From Hoplostethus atlanticus (Eukaryota > Chordata > Actinopteri > Trachichthyiformes > Trachichthyidae), in the NCBI GenBank assembly GCA_034670405.1, contig JAXDDX010000012.1:6854001-6918000 (forward strand): a stretch of DNA of 64,000 nt, in the 5' to 3' direction. Each line of letters starts with the position of its first letter. Position 1 is the stretch's first letter. Below are positions 18,531 to 32,839 of this stretch, in pieces. The translations under genes were made by a program, and so were the position numbers. Under the pieces are notes generated by a model. That model had not been told where the DNA came from. It made no database searches and was given only the letters and a program-made list of their open reading frames with translations.

Positions 18531-21374
18531 ATGGACAACGTGAAATCACGCAGGTGGGTGCCAGCAAAGACAAGAGAGTGCTGTTTTATTATCTATCTCG
18601 ATATTTATCAGTCACTGTCCCCCAGTGTGTTTATTTTTCACGTTGAAAATAACTCAATTTAATTTATTTTTCAGTTCTCTGATAATTGCAATGTAGATAA
18701 CCACATTGTATATCTGACAGCCGCATCATGTCTGATGCATCGCATGTGCACCTGCACACCGTCACGTTGTGACAACGGCCAACAATATTGTTAATGAATA
18801 GTTCACTTAGTAACGTTAGTGAGATACATAATAATTGATGGTAAACAACGTAACTCTCCCAGTAGGTTATAAATAACCGGTTATTGTAAAAGGTCAATGA
18901 TAGGCTATATTAAAATATAATATTTTCAGTTGTTGATAATTATAGTAAACTCTTAAATAGGTGTTATGAAGATAGTTTTGGACATGGCTTACACAATTAT
19001 TTCTATATATTACTGAAAAAGCGCGAATAATATAGAGATAACATACATGTACTGCTGTGCATGGGAGGCGCGCAGCTCATTGTCAAATAGGGGTTATGCA
19101 CCCCAGTAGCACAGCAAGTGAGGTCAGGTCAGTTTGTAGGTATTACAATTTTGTTATATACATGGTGCTATCTTGTTTTCTGAGCAAAATGTGCACAAGG
19201 TACAACAAATTAGATCTGTACCAGTGGGTTATTGGGGTACATTGTTTTTCTGCACGTAGAAAAAAGTAATTAAGTAAAAAAAAACTGAGAGCCCCCAGAG
19301 TACGTTTTATCCTTTCAAAAATTCTAATGTCAAAAAGTACCTGAGAGCCAGAAAACAAACTGGGCATGTTCATTATTGTGACTTGATTATTATGATTATT
19401 TGATTGAAGTAGACAAAGCTTTGATTATTGATTGATTATTGATATTCAAAGACAGCTGGATGCATAATATGTATGATATTTGCAATTAAGTATTATTGTT
19501 AATATTAGGTATTGATTTATGATCTGATTAGAGTCCAAACACACAAACATGGTAATGATGTAATTTGAGCCTGAATGAACTGTTCAGAGGCACGTGTCCA
19601 ACCCCCCCACCCCCTTTGTGTTCCCATCTGGGGTGGCCCTTGCTGTTCACAATTAGAAAAGCTCAAGGTTTGACCTAGGGAAAGCACCATCATGTGCTGA
19701 TATCCTTTGATATATCTGATATCCTAGATGATATTTGATATCCTTTCCAATATCCCACAAACTAAGTTTGGCATTGACTGATGACAGAAAACACTGCAGA
19801 AAACACTGATGGTGATGGTGTGTCTTTTTGTGTTTCCACTTCTAAAATGTTTAGCTTAGCTTTAGTCATTCCTTTTACAGAGGGGAACTTAGAAGACTCT
19901 CTTAAACTTTTGCGGTCGAGTATAATATTCTATCCATGTGTTTCAAAGAAGGCCAAATAAGGTCTTATTCAAAATGTAAAAAAGTCATATAAATCTGCCC
20001 ACTGTTTTTTGAAACTTCAGTGGCCTGGACCGTTAGGGCTTTGCCATTCCCTGGCCACACCCAGCGTACCTCCTCCGCCGTGTCAATAACACATACACCT
20101 CTAGAGGAGAAAGAGTCTGTTGATGTGGGAGCACCTCTTTCCTCCAGCCCCCTTACGCCCCTCCTTCCTGTTCAGCCACACGTCCAGACTCACTTCCACT
20201 TTTCTCTTTGCTCTATTGAGGGAATCAAGCCATGCCAAAATTAAATTGCCATGTTCAAGTCTCCACACTGAAGAAGACCTTTCATCCACGGTCAGATACG
20301 AGACCTGAGGGAAGCCCTGTTTTCCCCTCTTGTTCATGGAAACATCTGTCTTAATTTCTCCTCTATTTAATAAAGTCTTAAACACTACCACAACAGGCCC
20401 CGAAGAAAATGTTGCCCAGGAACAAGTTTTATAGGAACACATCAGTACAGTGCTAGCCTACAAGTTCTCTTGTCAATAAAGAGGAATTATGCATTGTGTA
20501 TGAGTCTGACAAACCTCTGGATAGGGTAGTAGATATTTATTACCCAGATAGGTCTAAAAGTTGGTTGGTCCTTGGTCTGCAACAAGTGGCATCAAAATGG
20601 TTTGGGTAGGTAAGGCTGCCCTAATTAAGGTTAGGAATGTCCTGTTTGATATGATGCTCTTCTCCTTTTCCTCAGCATTCATAATGAAACTGGCCAAATC
20701 TTGCCGAGACCTGCCCATCTCTGTCCAATCCATTAACATTGATGATGTCTGCACAATGCATTAACATTTTGTACTAAAAATGTCATGGCTGTTATGAGTG
20801 TTTCTTGCAACGTGTTGGCTTGCTACATTCAGTTTCTGTCGTATGTATGCTGTATGATGTTCAGAGTCAATTCTGAAATATTTCAGTCCTTATATCAAAA
20901 GATGAACATCATTTAGAAGGCCACCTGAAACATATTTCCCTCTGATAGAAAAAAATGCATTATTGTGCTCTTTGTATTTCACTCCTGATTGGTAAAGCAA
21001 CAACTTATGGTAATACCTGTAGAGCTATTTTTGGCTGGGATATTGAAGGAGTAGGACTCAACCACTTTTTTTTTCAGCGAGGATGAGGATGAAGAGCTAC
21101 ACTCCACAGATCCAGAGAGTAAAGAGATGAGCAAAGATAAAAAGTCCCTCTGCAAAGTCAAGTGGTCTCGAGACGAGGTAAGTTTATTAGAGGCACATGT
21201 GACGTCTGTTTCATAGGGGGGGTTTCATAGGTTATTTGACAAAATAACCTATGAAATGGCAACCGTGGTACATATGAGAGTATTGTTTGCATGCAATTAA
21301 GAAAATAATGTATAAGAGTGTAATCCACATGTCTTGGAAAATAATATATATATATATAATATAATAACTAGAAC

Positions 21375-21411
<37 letters not shown>

Positions 21412-24400
21412 TATATAATATAAGGGAGCTTTGCAGTGCAAGGGAACAGACAGGGTGCGCATGTAGATGAAGGAAGTTCCCCAGAAGAGTTCCTAAATAC
21501 TGTCTGTTTCTCTCTCTCTCTCTCTCCCTCTCTATTTTATGTTTCCCTCTCTCCCCTTTTCTCAGGATGAAAAGCTGAAAAAGCAAGTGGAGCAGCATGG
21601 AACGGACTCCTGGAAATTAATAGCCAACTATTTTCCAGTAAGTACATACAGTAATGTGCCTACATAATGCAATTAGTACTGATCTAGGCCAAAAATATCC
21701 TAGTGAACAGTGTCATCGCAAGTTTACTGAAAGATTGTGGTTAGTGCAAAAACTGTAAATCATGATTTGTATTGCAAAAACAAGTTTACTTTGAGCTCTA
21801 TACTGAACATAGAGCAGCTTTGATTCTCTTGAAATCTTCATATTTGAACTTGTTTGTATGCTGAATACTGTATAATCATAATGTCACCTGAAAAAGTCAG
21901 GACCCACAGTATTCATATCAATAGAAATTGGCTGTGGTAATCATTAGTGGTGTTTTACATATAGTGAAGCTGGCATACTGGCCCACCCCTTTCCATTATA
22001 GTATATAATGGCTGTCCAAGCCATTTAGTAAGCAGATAATTAACATTATCCCTAATTAGGACGTGTTTAACAGTGAAGGAAAGTCATGGGCGTAGTGGCT
22101 AGTGAGGCAGATTTATTTACTGCTCTGGTCTGACTGCTAGAGGTGTGGTGTAATGAGGTGTGCTTTGTGTGACGCTGCCACAGGGGAGGACAGATGGCCA
22201 GTGTCAGCACCGCTGGCAGAAGGTGCTCAACCCAGAGTTGGTGAAAGGACCATGGACAAAAGAGGAGGATCAGAAGGTAAGAGGAGCTGGGCGTTCCCTG
22301 TCCTGGATAGGAAAACGATGATGAAATGGGTAAATGATAGGGGAGGCATAAGGAAGCTGTCGAGAGAGCAGAGGTTAGCTTACGTGAAATAACACAATAC
22401 AAACAAATGCTACAATGTGCAATGTATCTTTTCCCACCAGACTAACAGAGCTGTGCACAAGCACAAGCTAACTTCCCGCCAAAACTTTCTTTGGACTATG
22501 TAAATGCTCCATTACCTCATCCCTAACACAACTCAGACTTTCCAGGTTCGCTGGTTTAGAGCCCAGCTCTTCCTTGTACCGAATGAAGTCTAATATCTGT
22601 CCAAGCTGTAAGATGAACAATGCATTCCTTAAATGGAACTCTACTCTGCAGGAATGTCAAGAATCTCTCATTCCACCAAAATGTTGGCATCACAACAACA
22701 GAAACATAGACCTGACCTGTCGATAATAACGTGGCCTGTCAGCAATGACATCACTACATTTTTCAGCTGTGACAGAAACAGCCAACAGGCTTTGCTGCTG
22801 CTGTGGAAGCATTCTAAACATTAGTGCTGCTGCTGGCTGTGAATGAGAGAAGAAGAAAGAAGTGCCATTTCTCTGTTTAGACAGACCTTTGCTAACTAAC
22901 TTACTTGCTAACTTACTCCAACTTCTCATATATAAAGTAAAAGAGAATTACAATATCAGTAGATGCAGCAGTATAGGGATGTTTAATTCCCTCAATGTAA
23001 AATCACAACTGTGAATAGAGATTTAATATATTTCCATCTCCTGACTGTGTTTGTGCAGGTCATTGACCTGGTACACAAGTATGGCCCCAAGCGCTGGTCG
23101 GTGATTGCTAAGCACCTCCATGGGAGGATTGGAAAGCAGTGCCGTGAGCGGTGGCACAACCACCTTAACCCTGAGGTCAAGAAGTCGTCATGGACTCAGG
23201 AAGAGGACCAGATCATCTACGAAGCCCACAAACGTCTAGGCAACCGCTGGGCTGAGATCTCCAAGCTCCTTCCTGGAAGGTAATACAACCTCACACCCGC
23301 AAACACATTGCTTACCTCGGTGGTGGGTTGTATCCTGCATAATATGCAGTGTTGTCTGCTCACACTTTGAGTGATGAAACAAGTCATAAAAATTTAATAT
23401 TAGCAGCATTGACACACCCCATCCTCTTGTCAACAGGACAGACAACTCTATCAAGAATCACTGGAACTCCACCATGAGGAGGAAGGTGGAGCATGAGGGC
23501 TACCTACAGGAGGGCTGCAGGACTTTCACCTCCTCTCATGGTGGAGTGAAGAGACGCCACCACAGACCCTGCCCTCCCCCACCATCAGACCCCCAACACT
23601 GTGACAGCAGTCCCCTGGCCATGCTGGGACCCAAACAGGTCCTCTACCCTTCTCGGCTTCACATTGTTTCAATACAAAACAATTACGTTTTTAAGACAAT
23701 ATAGCCTATACATAGTCTTTGATTTCTTTCCTTCTTTGATTTGTTAAAAGTCACATCAGTAATATAATTGTTATATGCTACTTGTTTGTCTTGGATGTGA
23801 TGCTCTGTGTTCTAGATGGGGGGATATCCTTATGACCCTCACAATGGACACTTAATGGACAGCCTCCCAGATACCTCAGGCTTCTTATCGGTGAGTCTGT
23901 ATATGCATGTTTCTGTGTATGCAGATTGTGGGAAACACTTGTCACAACCTTTTATTTTTCGGGCTATCTGTAATTATCCTTTTAATCGCTAACTCTTCAA
24001 ATCAAATACTTGGATGACCCTTTTATTTTCACCTAACATTCAATAACAGATAAGGGCGTAACTCAAAGGATCCCAGAAATATTTTATGTAATCTGTTACC
24101 TTTTTTTGTCTCTTTTTCTTTTCCTGGTTTTCTTTCCTCCCTCCTTTCCTCCTCCCACCCTCTCCTCCCCAACATGTGTTTATTCCAGCCGTCCTGCGTG
24201 GATGACCCTGACAAAGAGCAAAGAATTAAGGAGCTTGAGCTCCTGCTTATGTCAGCAGAGAATGAAGTCCGACGACAAGTGCAGTGCAGAGGTCCATGTG
24301 TAAGAACACACTCCGAACGTGTGTTAGCATACTTAGTCAGTGTAGCCTGCGTGTGTTTGTAGCTCACATACACTCCAAAAAAATCTGTTTTTATACTAAA

Positions 24401-27400
24401 TATATCATATAATATATAATTTAATCTAGTATTGAGTCTTAAAATCCCATTGCAAGTGAAACTTAAAACAACAAGTTTCTCTTGTTTTAAGGAAAACAAG
24501 ATTTTAAGACTGAATATGAGACTAAATGACTAAAGATGGACTTTTTGCAGTGTATACAAGCGAGTACGAGTATAGTGCACATGTATGTGTGCCTGTAGCC
24601 TGATTTGCTGTGGTATTGCTGTAGTAACTAGCTTCCCATTTCGCTACTCATTCAGACTGGCTGTGCTTGGTAGCCGCCCAACCCCCACCATTACCATCGT
24701 CCCAACCATTAACCTCCTCTCATTCCTTCCAGCCCTCGCTCCCATGCCCACGCTCAGCCAGCAGTTTGGTTTCGAACAAAGCACTTTCTATTCTGTCCTG
24801 TACTGTTCCTTTCCTGTCCCTCCTCAACCTATGTTTTCCCATCTTATTCACTCCACTCATTTAATTCCTCATACTTCATAGTCATACTGCAGAAGGTAGA
24901 TTGATTAATACTGTAAGACTGGTCAAGATTGGCCTCATCTGTTACAGTATTATCAGTGTATGTTCCACGTTTTAATGAAGTTTCTATGGTCACAAATAAT
25001 CTCAGAATTTACACAAATTTAGAAAAACGTTACATAACGTACCAATCCAGCAATAATAAATACATGTATGTACATATTTCCAAGAGTTAAACTAAACTCA
25101 CTGAAACTTCATTGGTATGACATTGGCAGTTTTACATCACCTTTGCAGTAGACAGATCTGCTGCTGGAGCCAGCTACCTAACACATGTGTTCTCCTGCCC
25201 CTCAGAGCATGGAGCACTACTCAGCCTGGTCTGACAGTGTGTCAGATGACACCCTGACCACCAGTAGCAGCAGCTTGGAGGAGCAAGCGGAGGGAAGGCC
25301 CTGGAGGGGCCCTGAGGTCCCCCAAGGGCCTCCAGGACAGCTCCCTGTGTCTCCCAGCAAGTTCCTGGCTATAGAGGCCAGCACTGTGCTCTCTACCTTG
25401 CAGACGATTCCAGAGTTTGCAGAGACCATGGAGCTCATTGACTCGGTGAGTGTGCGTATTTGAGATTAGAGAGAGAGACTGAGAAAGAATTCATCTTAGT
25501 ATGAATTTGTGTATAAAAATTGATTTAAAGTCATGGAACATGGATGTATTGAAGAGCCAGTGTAGATGTGTTTTGCCCTGCAGGACCCTGTGGCGTGGAG
25601 TGAGGTGGCCAGCTTTGACTTGTCTGAAACAGGGACACCACCCAGGCATACCCAAGGAGGTTACACCACCCTACTGCAAGAGAGGACGATTGACGATTCA
25701 ATGGGCTACACAGTCAGCACCCCATCCACCATCTCTGGCCGCGACAAGCACTGTGCTCCATTTGGCCCGGGCAAGGTCAACTCCCTCACTCCTATCAACA
25801 TGTCCAAAGCCACACAGCCATCCACTGGGAGGAGGAAGAGAAGAGAGAGGGGGGAACAGTCTCCCATGTGTGACAAAACCTGCCCCTCCTTCTTAGAAAA
25901 TGTCTCTAACTCGCCGAAGAAAACACCCACAAAGTCTCTGCCTTTCTCCCCATTACGGGTAAACTAAACCTCTATAATTCCTCCTTAGTTTGACTTCATT
26001 GTCATTACAGAGTTGATGTACTATGGTAGCATTGCTGTGTGGGTAACATCCACTTTTTGATTGCTTGTTTCCCCAGTTCTGCAATGTATCAGGGGCTGAA
26101 CACCTGAGCCTGGATAACCCAGCCCTCACCTCGACCCCTGTGTGTGGCCAGAAGTGTCTTCTCAACACACCACTCCACAAAGAAACCACACCTAAGCACC
26201 AGAAAGAGAATGCTGGGTAAGTGAATAAGGTAGCCGCAGATTTGTTGCAAAACATCTTGGTCTTGGTCACGTGCTGTGTGTCTTTAAATATAGCAATAAT
26301 ACCAAGGGTTGGCACAGCAACCAATAAAGTAGGCTAGCTGAGCTTTAAGGGAATCATCAGCATGTTGGAATGAGTATTTGACCAATCAGATTGCTTGGTT
26401 GAAAATACCTGTTGTATGATGTTCTGACTACTGTCTAGTTCCAGGACCCCTAAATTCCGTAGGACTGTCATGATTCCAACCCCAAGGACACCGACTCCAT
26501 TCAAAAATGCTTTGGCTGCCCAGGAGAAAATGCACGGGCCACTGATGATGGAGGTAAGTGGTGAAGCGTGAGTGTCTGCTTTTACCTGTGTGTGTGTTTT
26601 CATGTTATGATCTTTTATTTGTCTGTATAATGTTACGTATGCTTATATCTATGGTTGCCTGTTCATCTGGTTATATTTGTGTGCGTTTGTGTTGTCTCTG
26701 TTTTGCAGCCGCAACCACTCGCGTTTCTAGAGGAGGACATCCGAGAAGTTCTGAAGCAGGAGACTGGATCTGACATCTTCAACAGAACAGACCTCCAGCC
26801 GGACTACAGAACATGGAAACACAATGTTCGTGTAACATGCACACCATAATATGCTCTTTTTACTGAAAATTACAAAGTAATGTACAAAGTAATGTACAAA
26901 GTACAGGTGTACCCTCTAGAATTACCAGAGGATTGTTATGTGAATCTCGGGTTTTCCATTTCAGATGGATGGCCCAGCTAGGAAGGTGCGTAAGTCTCTG
27001 GTGCTGGACCCCTGGGGGAAAGACTGCCTCAACGTCCAGCTCTTCCAAGAGCAGCTCAACAACGCACAGGTAGGTTACCGAAGTCACTGTATGACAGAAG
27101 CTGTGGGCAGTGGTACTCTAGAGGTTAGAGAAGTGGGCTTGTGACTGAAAAATCCAAACTGTCTGGGAAAAGTAAATGAGAAACTCTTTCCCCTCCCACA
27201 TTAACTACCATTGATCTGCCCATGAGCTAGGACTTTAACTCTCAATTGCTTTAGTAGAGCTGCTCAGTGGCCAACAGACTGGTTGTAATAGAAAACTCAC
27301 AGCTGTGAATGTATAACTGCATGAATGTGTAGCAGGGCACTGCTGAAAAAGAGCATGCATGTTCAGTCAACTTTTTCTGGATAAATACAGGTTATCATAG

Positions 27401-28396
27401 CAAACTTCTCAGTGTAGTCAGTAAATATCTGCCATTTGCAGCTGTCTGCAGTTAGTAACAATTTGTTTGAAATGTTGTATGAATTTAGTGTATCACCAGT
27501 GTCCACTTGTCAAGGGCTGGTTAACTAATAAAAATTACTTGCCAGGAATCATTTTTATCAGTGAATATAATTAACAAACATTCGCAATATGTTACCATAT
27601 CCATTTTCAGTGTAAATTTGCTTGTTCCCTTATACAATGGATCAAGTTTGTAATTAATCATGAAGTGCCACAGAACTCAATATAACCAAGGCATTCAAAT
27701 AAAATTGTCTCAAAAAGTTACCAGCCTCTGTGGTGACCCTTAAAAATGTTACCAATATTTGGGGCTTGTCACTGTTATTCTTATTGCTTATCTATTGATT
27801 CATTGCAAATTACTTGTTTCATTGAACATCGTTTTGCAGGTACCAGATGAAAGTCTACTGACCAGCTCTTTACTGATGACCCCAAATCCTGAGCAAGATG
27901 AGTGCAGCTGCCCTTTGACCTCTGGGAGAGAGGGGCCCCCTTTAGTCCCCATGCATCGCCTTACAAGCCCCCGGGTGAAGAAGCCTCCCACCTCCCACAA
28001 AGCACCAGCGCACACCACACCGGTACAGGTACATAGATAACTATCTTTAGTTTAAACCAAAGGCAAGGAATCAGATCATACATAAAATATTTTAATACTT
28101 CTTTTCAAATGGGACCATTCATTAAGGCAATCACATTTATTCTATCTGTATGATAGATATATCTTGTATCGTTGCTGTCAGAAGGACATGACATGTTTGG
28201 GCTCTTTCATTAGACTTAAAGACAACTAATCTTCATTAGTAACCACTGGTAACCATCTTTCCTGTAGGTGAACAGCGAATGGGAAGCAGTGGTTTATGGG
28301 AAGACACAGGACCAGCTGATCATGACAGAACAGGCCCGTCAGTACCTGAACCCCTACCCACCGTCTGGTTCTACCTCAAGGGCCCTCGTGCTTTGA
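18531..28396 (+). CDS. mybl1: A-Myb transcription factor (Myb-related protein A)
   Basis: MYBL1 is a nuclear DNA-binding activator and a regulator of male meiosis. Coding exons: 18531-18553, 21078-21177, 21566-21637, 22184-22276, 23059-23279, 23437-23638, 23816-23890, 24189-24299, 25206-25445, 25584-25958, 26077-26216, 26439-26553, 26709-26831, 26965-27069, 27840-28028, 28268-28396. Phases join; total is 2313 nt, 770 residues (human about 752). Three Myb repeats occupy about residues 34-182 ([58 protein letters not shown]), with the near-invariant [14 protein letters not shown] and [12 protein letters not shown]. Further on are KIKELE-like [78 protein letters not shown] and the C-terminus [20 protein letters not shown]. 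These distinguish it from B-Myb. The donor of exon 13 is uncertain by 6 bp (26825 or 26831). The exon 8 donor was chosen as GTAAGA at 24300. Confidence 0.95.
21223..21256. repeat. Perfect short inverted repeat in mybl1 intron 2
   Basis: TTTCATAGGTTATTT (21223-21237) and its exact complement (21242-21256) flank a 4-base loop, 45 bp after a splice donor. Half of the motif (TTTCATAGG) also occurs at 21209-21217. Confidence 0.85.
21343..21415. repeat. (TA)n microsatellite
   Basis: AT dinucleotide runs, interrupted, in mybl1 intron 2. Confidence 0.85.
24371..24552. mobile_element. MITE with nested hairpin in mybl1 intron 8
   Basis: Ends are CACTCCAAAAAAATC (24371) and GGACTTTTTGCAGTG (to 24552), imperfect terminal inverted repeats of the CACTGCAAAAA type seen in many fish MITEs. 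Inside, AGTCTTAAAATC pairs with GATTTTAAGACT, and CTTAAAACAA pairs with TTGTTTTAAG, forming a nested stem. No coding capacity. The superfamily is not determined. Confidence 0.65.
27095..27370 (+). mobile_element. tRNA-derived SINE copy in mybl1 intron 14
   Basis: GGCAGTGGTACTCTAGAGGT followed by TAGAGAAGTGGGCTTGTGAC is a tRNA-like A-box head in the form used by fish HE1-type SINEs. The body matches their remembered layout (AGCTGCTCAGTGGCCAAC near 27260, TGAATGTGTAGCAGGGCACT near 27325). The B box is eroded (AAAAATCCAAAC). The copy looks old. Confidence 0.55.
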
Positions 28397-30915
28397 AGCC
28401 GGGGCCCCTTGTCGCACAGATGCACACTACATCCGTCCAGACCTATCCTATAAAAGACAATCTGGTGTAGGCAAACAAACAAAATTTCCTGTTCTCCTTT
28501 TCTTTTCTTTTTTTGAAAAAGCAGAAATGCACTGCCAAGGACATCAACAAAAAAGCATGGCTGCTGTTATTTTTTTCAACATGTTTCTAGGTCACTGCTC
28601 AAGTAGTTTCTTGTTTATAAGTGTTCCCTATTTGGCCTGTATTTTCTTTTGAATACACACAAGCTGTTCTGGCTACATGAAGAGTTTTGTATAGATACGA
28701 AAAAGCTAGATTTTTCTGCACTAGTCAATGTTGAAAAAACCTGCACATACAGTAGGCTGTAGATATAGATTTTTATTGTTAGCAGTGGCTGCTTCTAAGT
28801 TTTATATTGTTAATATATTGTTTAAATGAAAAAAAAAAACATTTTATGATGTAACGCTACTCATTGTATCTTCTCCAGCTCGAACTGCCCAATCGCTGTT
28901 GTCAGATAAAAACCACGTATCTACAAAACTTTTTTTCATTGCCGCCCATGTATTTTTAAAATTATACAATGGGTTTTCAACAGGTTTTAAGGGACCAAGG
29001 GTCATGAAACACTTAACATGTATATGATCGTGTAACCTTTCAATTCAAATAAGAAAGAAAAACACCAAAAACGCAGTTCCGTGGTTTTTTGTGACAGCAG
29101 CGTTAAGTTGTTGAGAATGCTTATCCCTGTTGATATGAAGTCTTGGGGGATGGAAATGGGAAGCTGTCAGTATTGCACTACTGAGTTGAGTTTGCTGCTG
29201 AGAAAGGAGCAGGGCAAACTGGATAGCACTTGCGACATGATGGTATCTTTATAACAACACAAAGTTTCCTTTCCAAGGCCATAGTGTCCGTTGAGACATC
29301 GGTTGAATGTATTTCATTGCTATGTAATTGTGTAAGAACCTCAAAATGGAAGGGTACCTTATTGTTTATTTCTTTTTATTTTATTTATTATCTGACAGCT
29401 AAAGCTTAGATATTAATATAAATCGGATACCGTAGGTTTTTGATGAGAAGTTTACCTTCACTGACAAAGACAGCCTAAAAACCCTCACTTGCCCCGAAGC
29501 AGTTCAGCTGTTCATCTCTGTCATAGAAAAAGAATGGCCACCATTGCTTTAGTCAGAGGTTTCAATGTGTCCAGTTTGGTACTGACCATAATGCTCATAT
29601 CATCAGTGTTCTACAACAAGCATTTGGTCGAGAAGGATTCACCTTTTGTATGAAGGCTGTAGGTTTTATTTATTTAATGTCTACTAATTTATTTATTTCT
29701 AAAAAGAAAAAAAAACCTTTAAGAGAAATTACTGAAGAATTATATTTTCTTTTTCTCTGTCAAAATCAGGATTGGGCTACCATTCAGTTACATTCTCCAA
29801 GTTAGAAGTAAACATGCACTGCCACTGATTTCATCAATTCATTTTTTTTTCTTTTCTGATCAGGCAAGTAAATAACCGTTATGTTATATCACTGATTTTT
29901 TATTTTTTATTTTTTTATTTTTTTTTAAATATAGGTAGGACATTTTCCTTGGAATCAAAGTGTGTTCTTGTTCTCTTTTAGGTAGCAGGATTCCATCTCC
30001 GACCTCTAATCATAGGCAAATTGCACTTTTTACTCATTTTAAATGTTGGATTGTTTGTTTGTGCTGATGATGTAGCTCTTATTTGCGTGTGTTTTTTGCC
30101 GTTAGATGGATGGTTCACTACGTGTGAAGACTGAATACCGAGCTGCTTGATTTTCACATTACAATGTTATGTTCATTGGCTTTGCTTTTTGCAGCTGTAT
30201 ACTTATGTGAGTTACATAGACTAGACCAAAGCCTAGTGTCTAAAACTTTTAGACAGATGGCTCTGAGCAAGAACACTATCTGTTATATTTACCACACCAG
30301 TGAAGTAACACTACAGTAATATAGGCATCGCTGGATCCAGTATTACTTATAATCTGGATTTTGGTAGGAGGATTATCCAGCATTAAGCATTTGAGTAAGA
30401 ATAAGAAGGGAATCTTGTCAGGGAGATCAAGTGGAAAGATCAGGCGTAGACACAGCTCTAGAACAAGGGAAGTAGACCAAACTGACTTCATTAACATCCG
30501 CCTAAGAACTTGATATTTTTATTTTAATACGGTGGCTGAGATGTGTCTAACAGATGAATTTGTATATATTTGTGTTATGTGTTGTTTGTTGTTTTGACTT
30601 GTGTTTGTACATTCCATTTGTAAGTCCAAGTAATATGTTTGTATGTTAACAACACTTGGCCATGTAACACCCTAGGTTTTGAGGGAATTAAGTACATGTA
30701 CAGGATAGGAGCAGCTGCCATACTACTGTAGTTATGCATGAGCAATACACAAGATGCTGGACTTTGCTTTCAATCATTTACAAGGTAAATCACAGATATA
30801 ACTTGCATTATATTTTACAGTATTTTCAGTTTAAGTCATAACCAAGGTACCATACAATTCCTGCCAACTGTCATTGTAACCATGTACTTAATAAAATGCA
30901 TTGCATTGGCATTTC
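28397..30915 (+). other. mybl1: mybl1 3' untranslated region with AU-rich elements and poly(A) signal
   Basis: After the TGA at 28394-28396 there is no further gene. An AATAAA at 30890-30895 followed by GT-rich sequence is the first convincing polyadenylation signal in a good context and implies a 3' UTR of about 2.5 kb. ATTTA-rich stretches at 29375-29395 and 29665-29698 look like AU-rich instability elements. T-rich runs near 29885-29930 are simple sequence. Confidence 0.6.
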
Positions 30916-31932
30916 AACTTTATTGGTTTACATTGTGCCTTCTTTGATACATTGAGGGGGGCTTTCTCTGTCAAGTGCCCCTGTACAAATTGGTATACCT
31001 TTCCCATGTAATAAAGATTTCTGATGATCCTTTTTATTTTTTCTGACATGCTCACAGCAGGCGTAACACGATTTTGAGTTATAGCCAAAATTTAATTTGT
31101 GGAAAGCCAAATTCTTAAGCAAGCTAGGAATTCTTACCCTCCACCCCTTTTTATCCCATTGTGTCCCGTTCACTCAGGTGGAGGTGACAGCTGGTGCATT
31201 AAGGGGCATGGATAGAAACTGATAGAGTGACTGAAGTTGAATCCCCTGTCGTGTGTATGTACGTGTGCATTGGGATGCTGTCAACTTGGCCTGGGGTCCA
31301 GGGACACGAGCCCCCTCCACCAGAACAAGAGGCCTCTCCACAGGGTCAGCTGCTGGCCCTAAAGGGGCCCACTCACCCATGACTTAATGCCCCTGGGCTC
31401 CTTTGTCCCCAGGGCTGTTGGTTTTACAGGCCCATTCACTCGATTGCCCCCAAATGGGGGGAGGCAAAGAACCCGACGATTTGCCCTATGCTGGAGGAGC
31501 GGCAGTGCACACACATACAAGCATGTGTATGTAAACACACACAGGCACGGCATACACATGTCCACTAAATCAATCAGCTTCCCTTCCCTCATTCTTTTGT
31601 TCTTGTTTGACCCACACTAAGAGTTGAAAGATGTCAGAGACCTCTTGCCTCTTAATTGATTATTGGCAGCAGCCCTTCTACCTTATGCTTCCCGTATGTA
31701 TTATTCTAGTTAAGCAATCATTAGATTTTATTGAAAAATGTTGCCAAATTCCTCTTACATACAAGACTTGTTAGATTTACATTTTGTGAAATCTGCTTCT
31801 ATAAAGATACACAATATTTTCAATATTTCCTTTTGAATGTAAAACTTAATGAATTGATATGCTGTACTGTGTGCCTACACCCTACATCCTTTATATCTCT
31901 TGTCATAGAGCTAGTTATTAAGGTAGTAGCTA

Positions 31933-31934
<2 letters not shown>

Positions 31935-31976
<42 letters not shown>

Positions 31977-32105
31977 CTTAGGCATTGAAGATTGAAGGGA
32001 AAGACATGAAGCAGCCTCCAACCAAATCTCCTCTGCCTTCTCCCTTTAACTACACACCCATAAGCATGCATACAAACACACACACACACACTCTCACACA
32101 CACAC

Positions 32106-32147
<42 letters not shown>
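31935..32147. repeat. Paired (GT)n and (CA)n microsatellites
   Basis: A (GT) run of about 20 units at 31935-31974 is followed, 100 bp later, by a (CA) run at 32078-32147. The two are complementary, so a single-stranded copy could fold. Confidence 0.85.
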
Positions 32148-32149
<2 letters not shown>

Positions 32150-32839
32150 TTTGCTTTTGTGTATGCTAGACAGCAGATGGCAGCCCATTATAGGGCTGAC
32201 AGGGCAGTCATCTGGCAGGCACCCTGTTACCCCTCCTCTCCCTCCCCCCAAAGACACCCAGCACATCACAGCAGGGATAGGACACTTTAGGCGGGAGAGT
32301 CCACAGCCCTGTGTGTGTGTGCGTGTGTGTGTGTGTATTTGTCAGGATTGGAACCTGGCCTTTCTGGCCTATATAGGTCACTCTTTCCACTTGCTGTGCG
32401 TGTTAGCGCCATGTGAGGTAAACCAGACTCTCGTTTGAACAGGAGGATGCCAGATTTTGCAGCAACAGCTCCACTGGCACAATTTAATGTAATACTATAT
32501 GTATGAATGGAAGCTGTATCGGTGTGAACTTATCTCCTGCACCTGTGAAAAATCTCTCTGAATGACCGTGATCCATTCCACTGTTTATAATAATAATAAT
32601 ATTAATTTAATATTATTAGCGCCTTTCATGGTACCCAAGGCACTTAACAATGGAAAAGAGAAGAACTAGATAAGGTGAGAAAAATAACAACTAGGCTAAA
32701 AGGTAGGAAGACAATAAGACAAACAAAGGACTATTGTGTGTATTGTAGAATATATCTATTTCTGCTGTGTGTGTGTGTGTGTGTGTGTTGATGAATAGAT
32801 GCTGGAGGGTGATGGGCCCCTTGGTGCCATGTTGAACGG

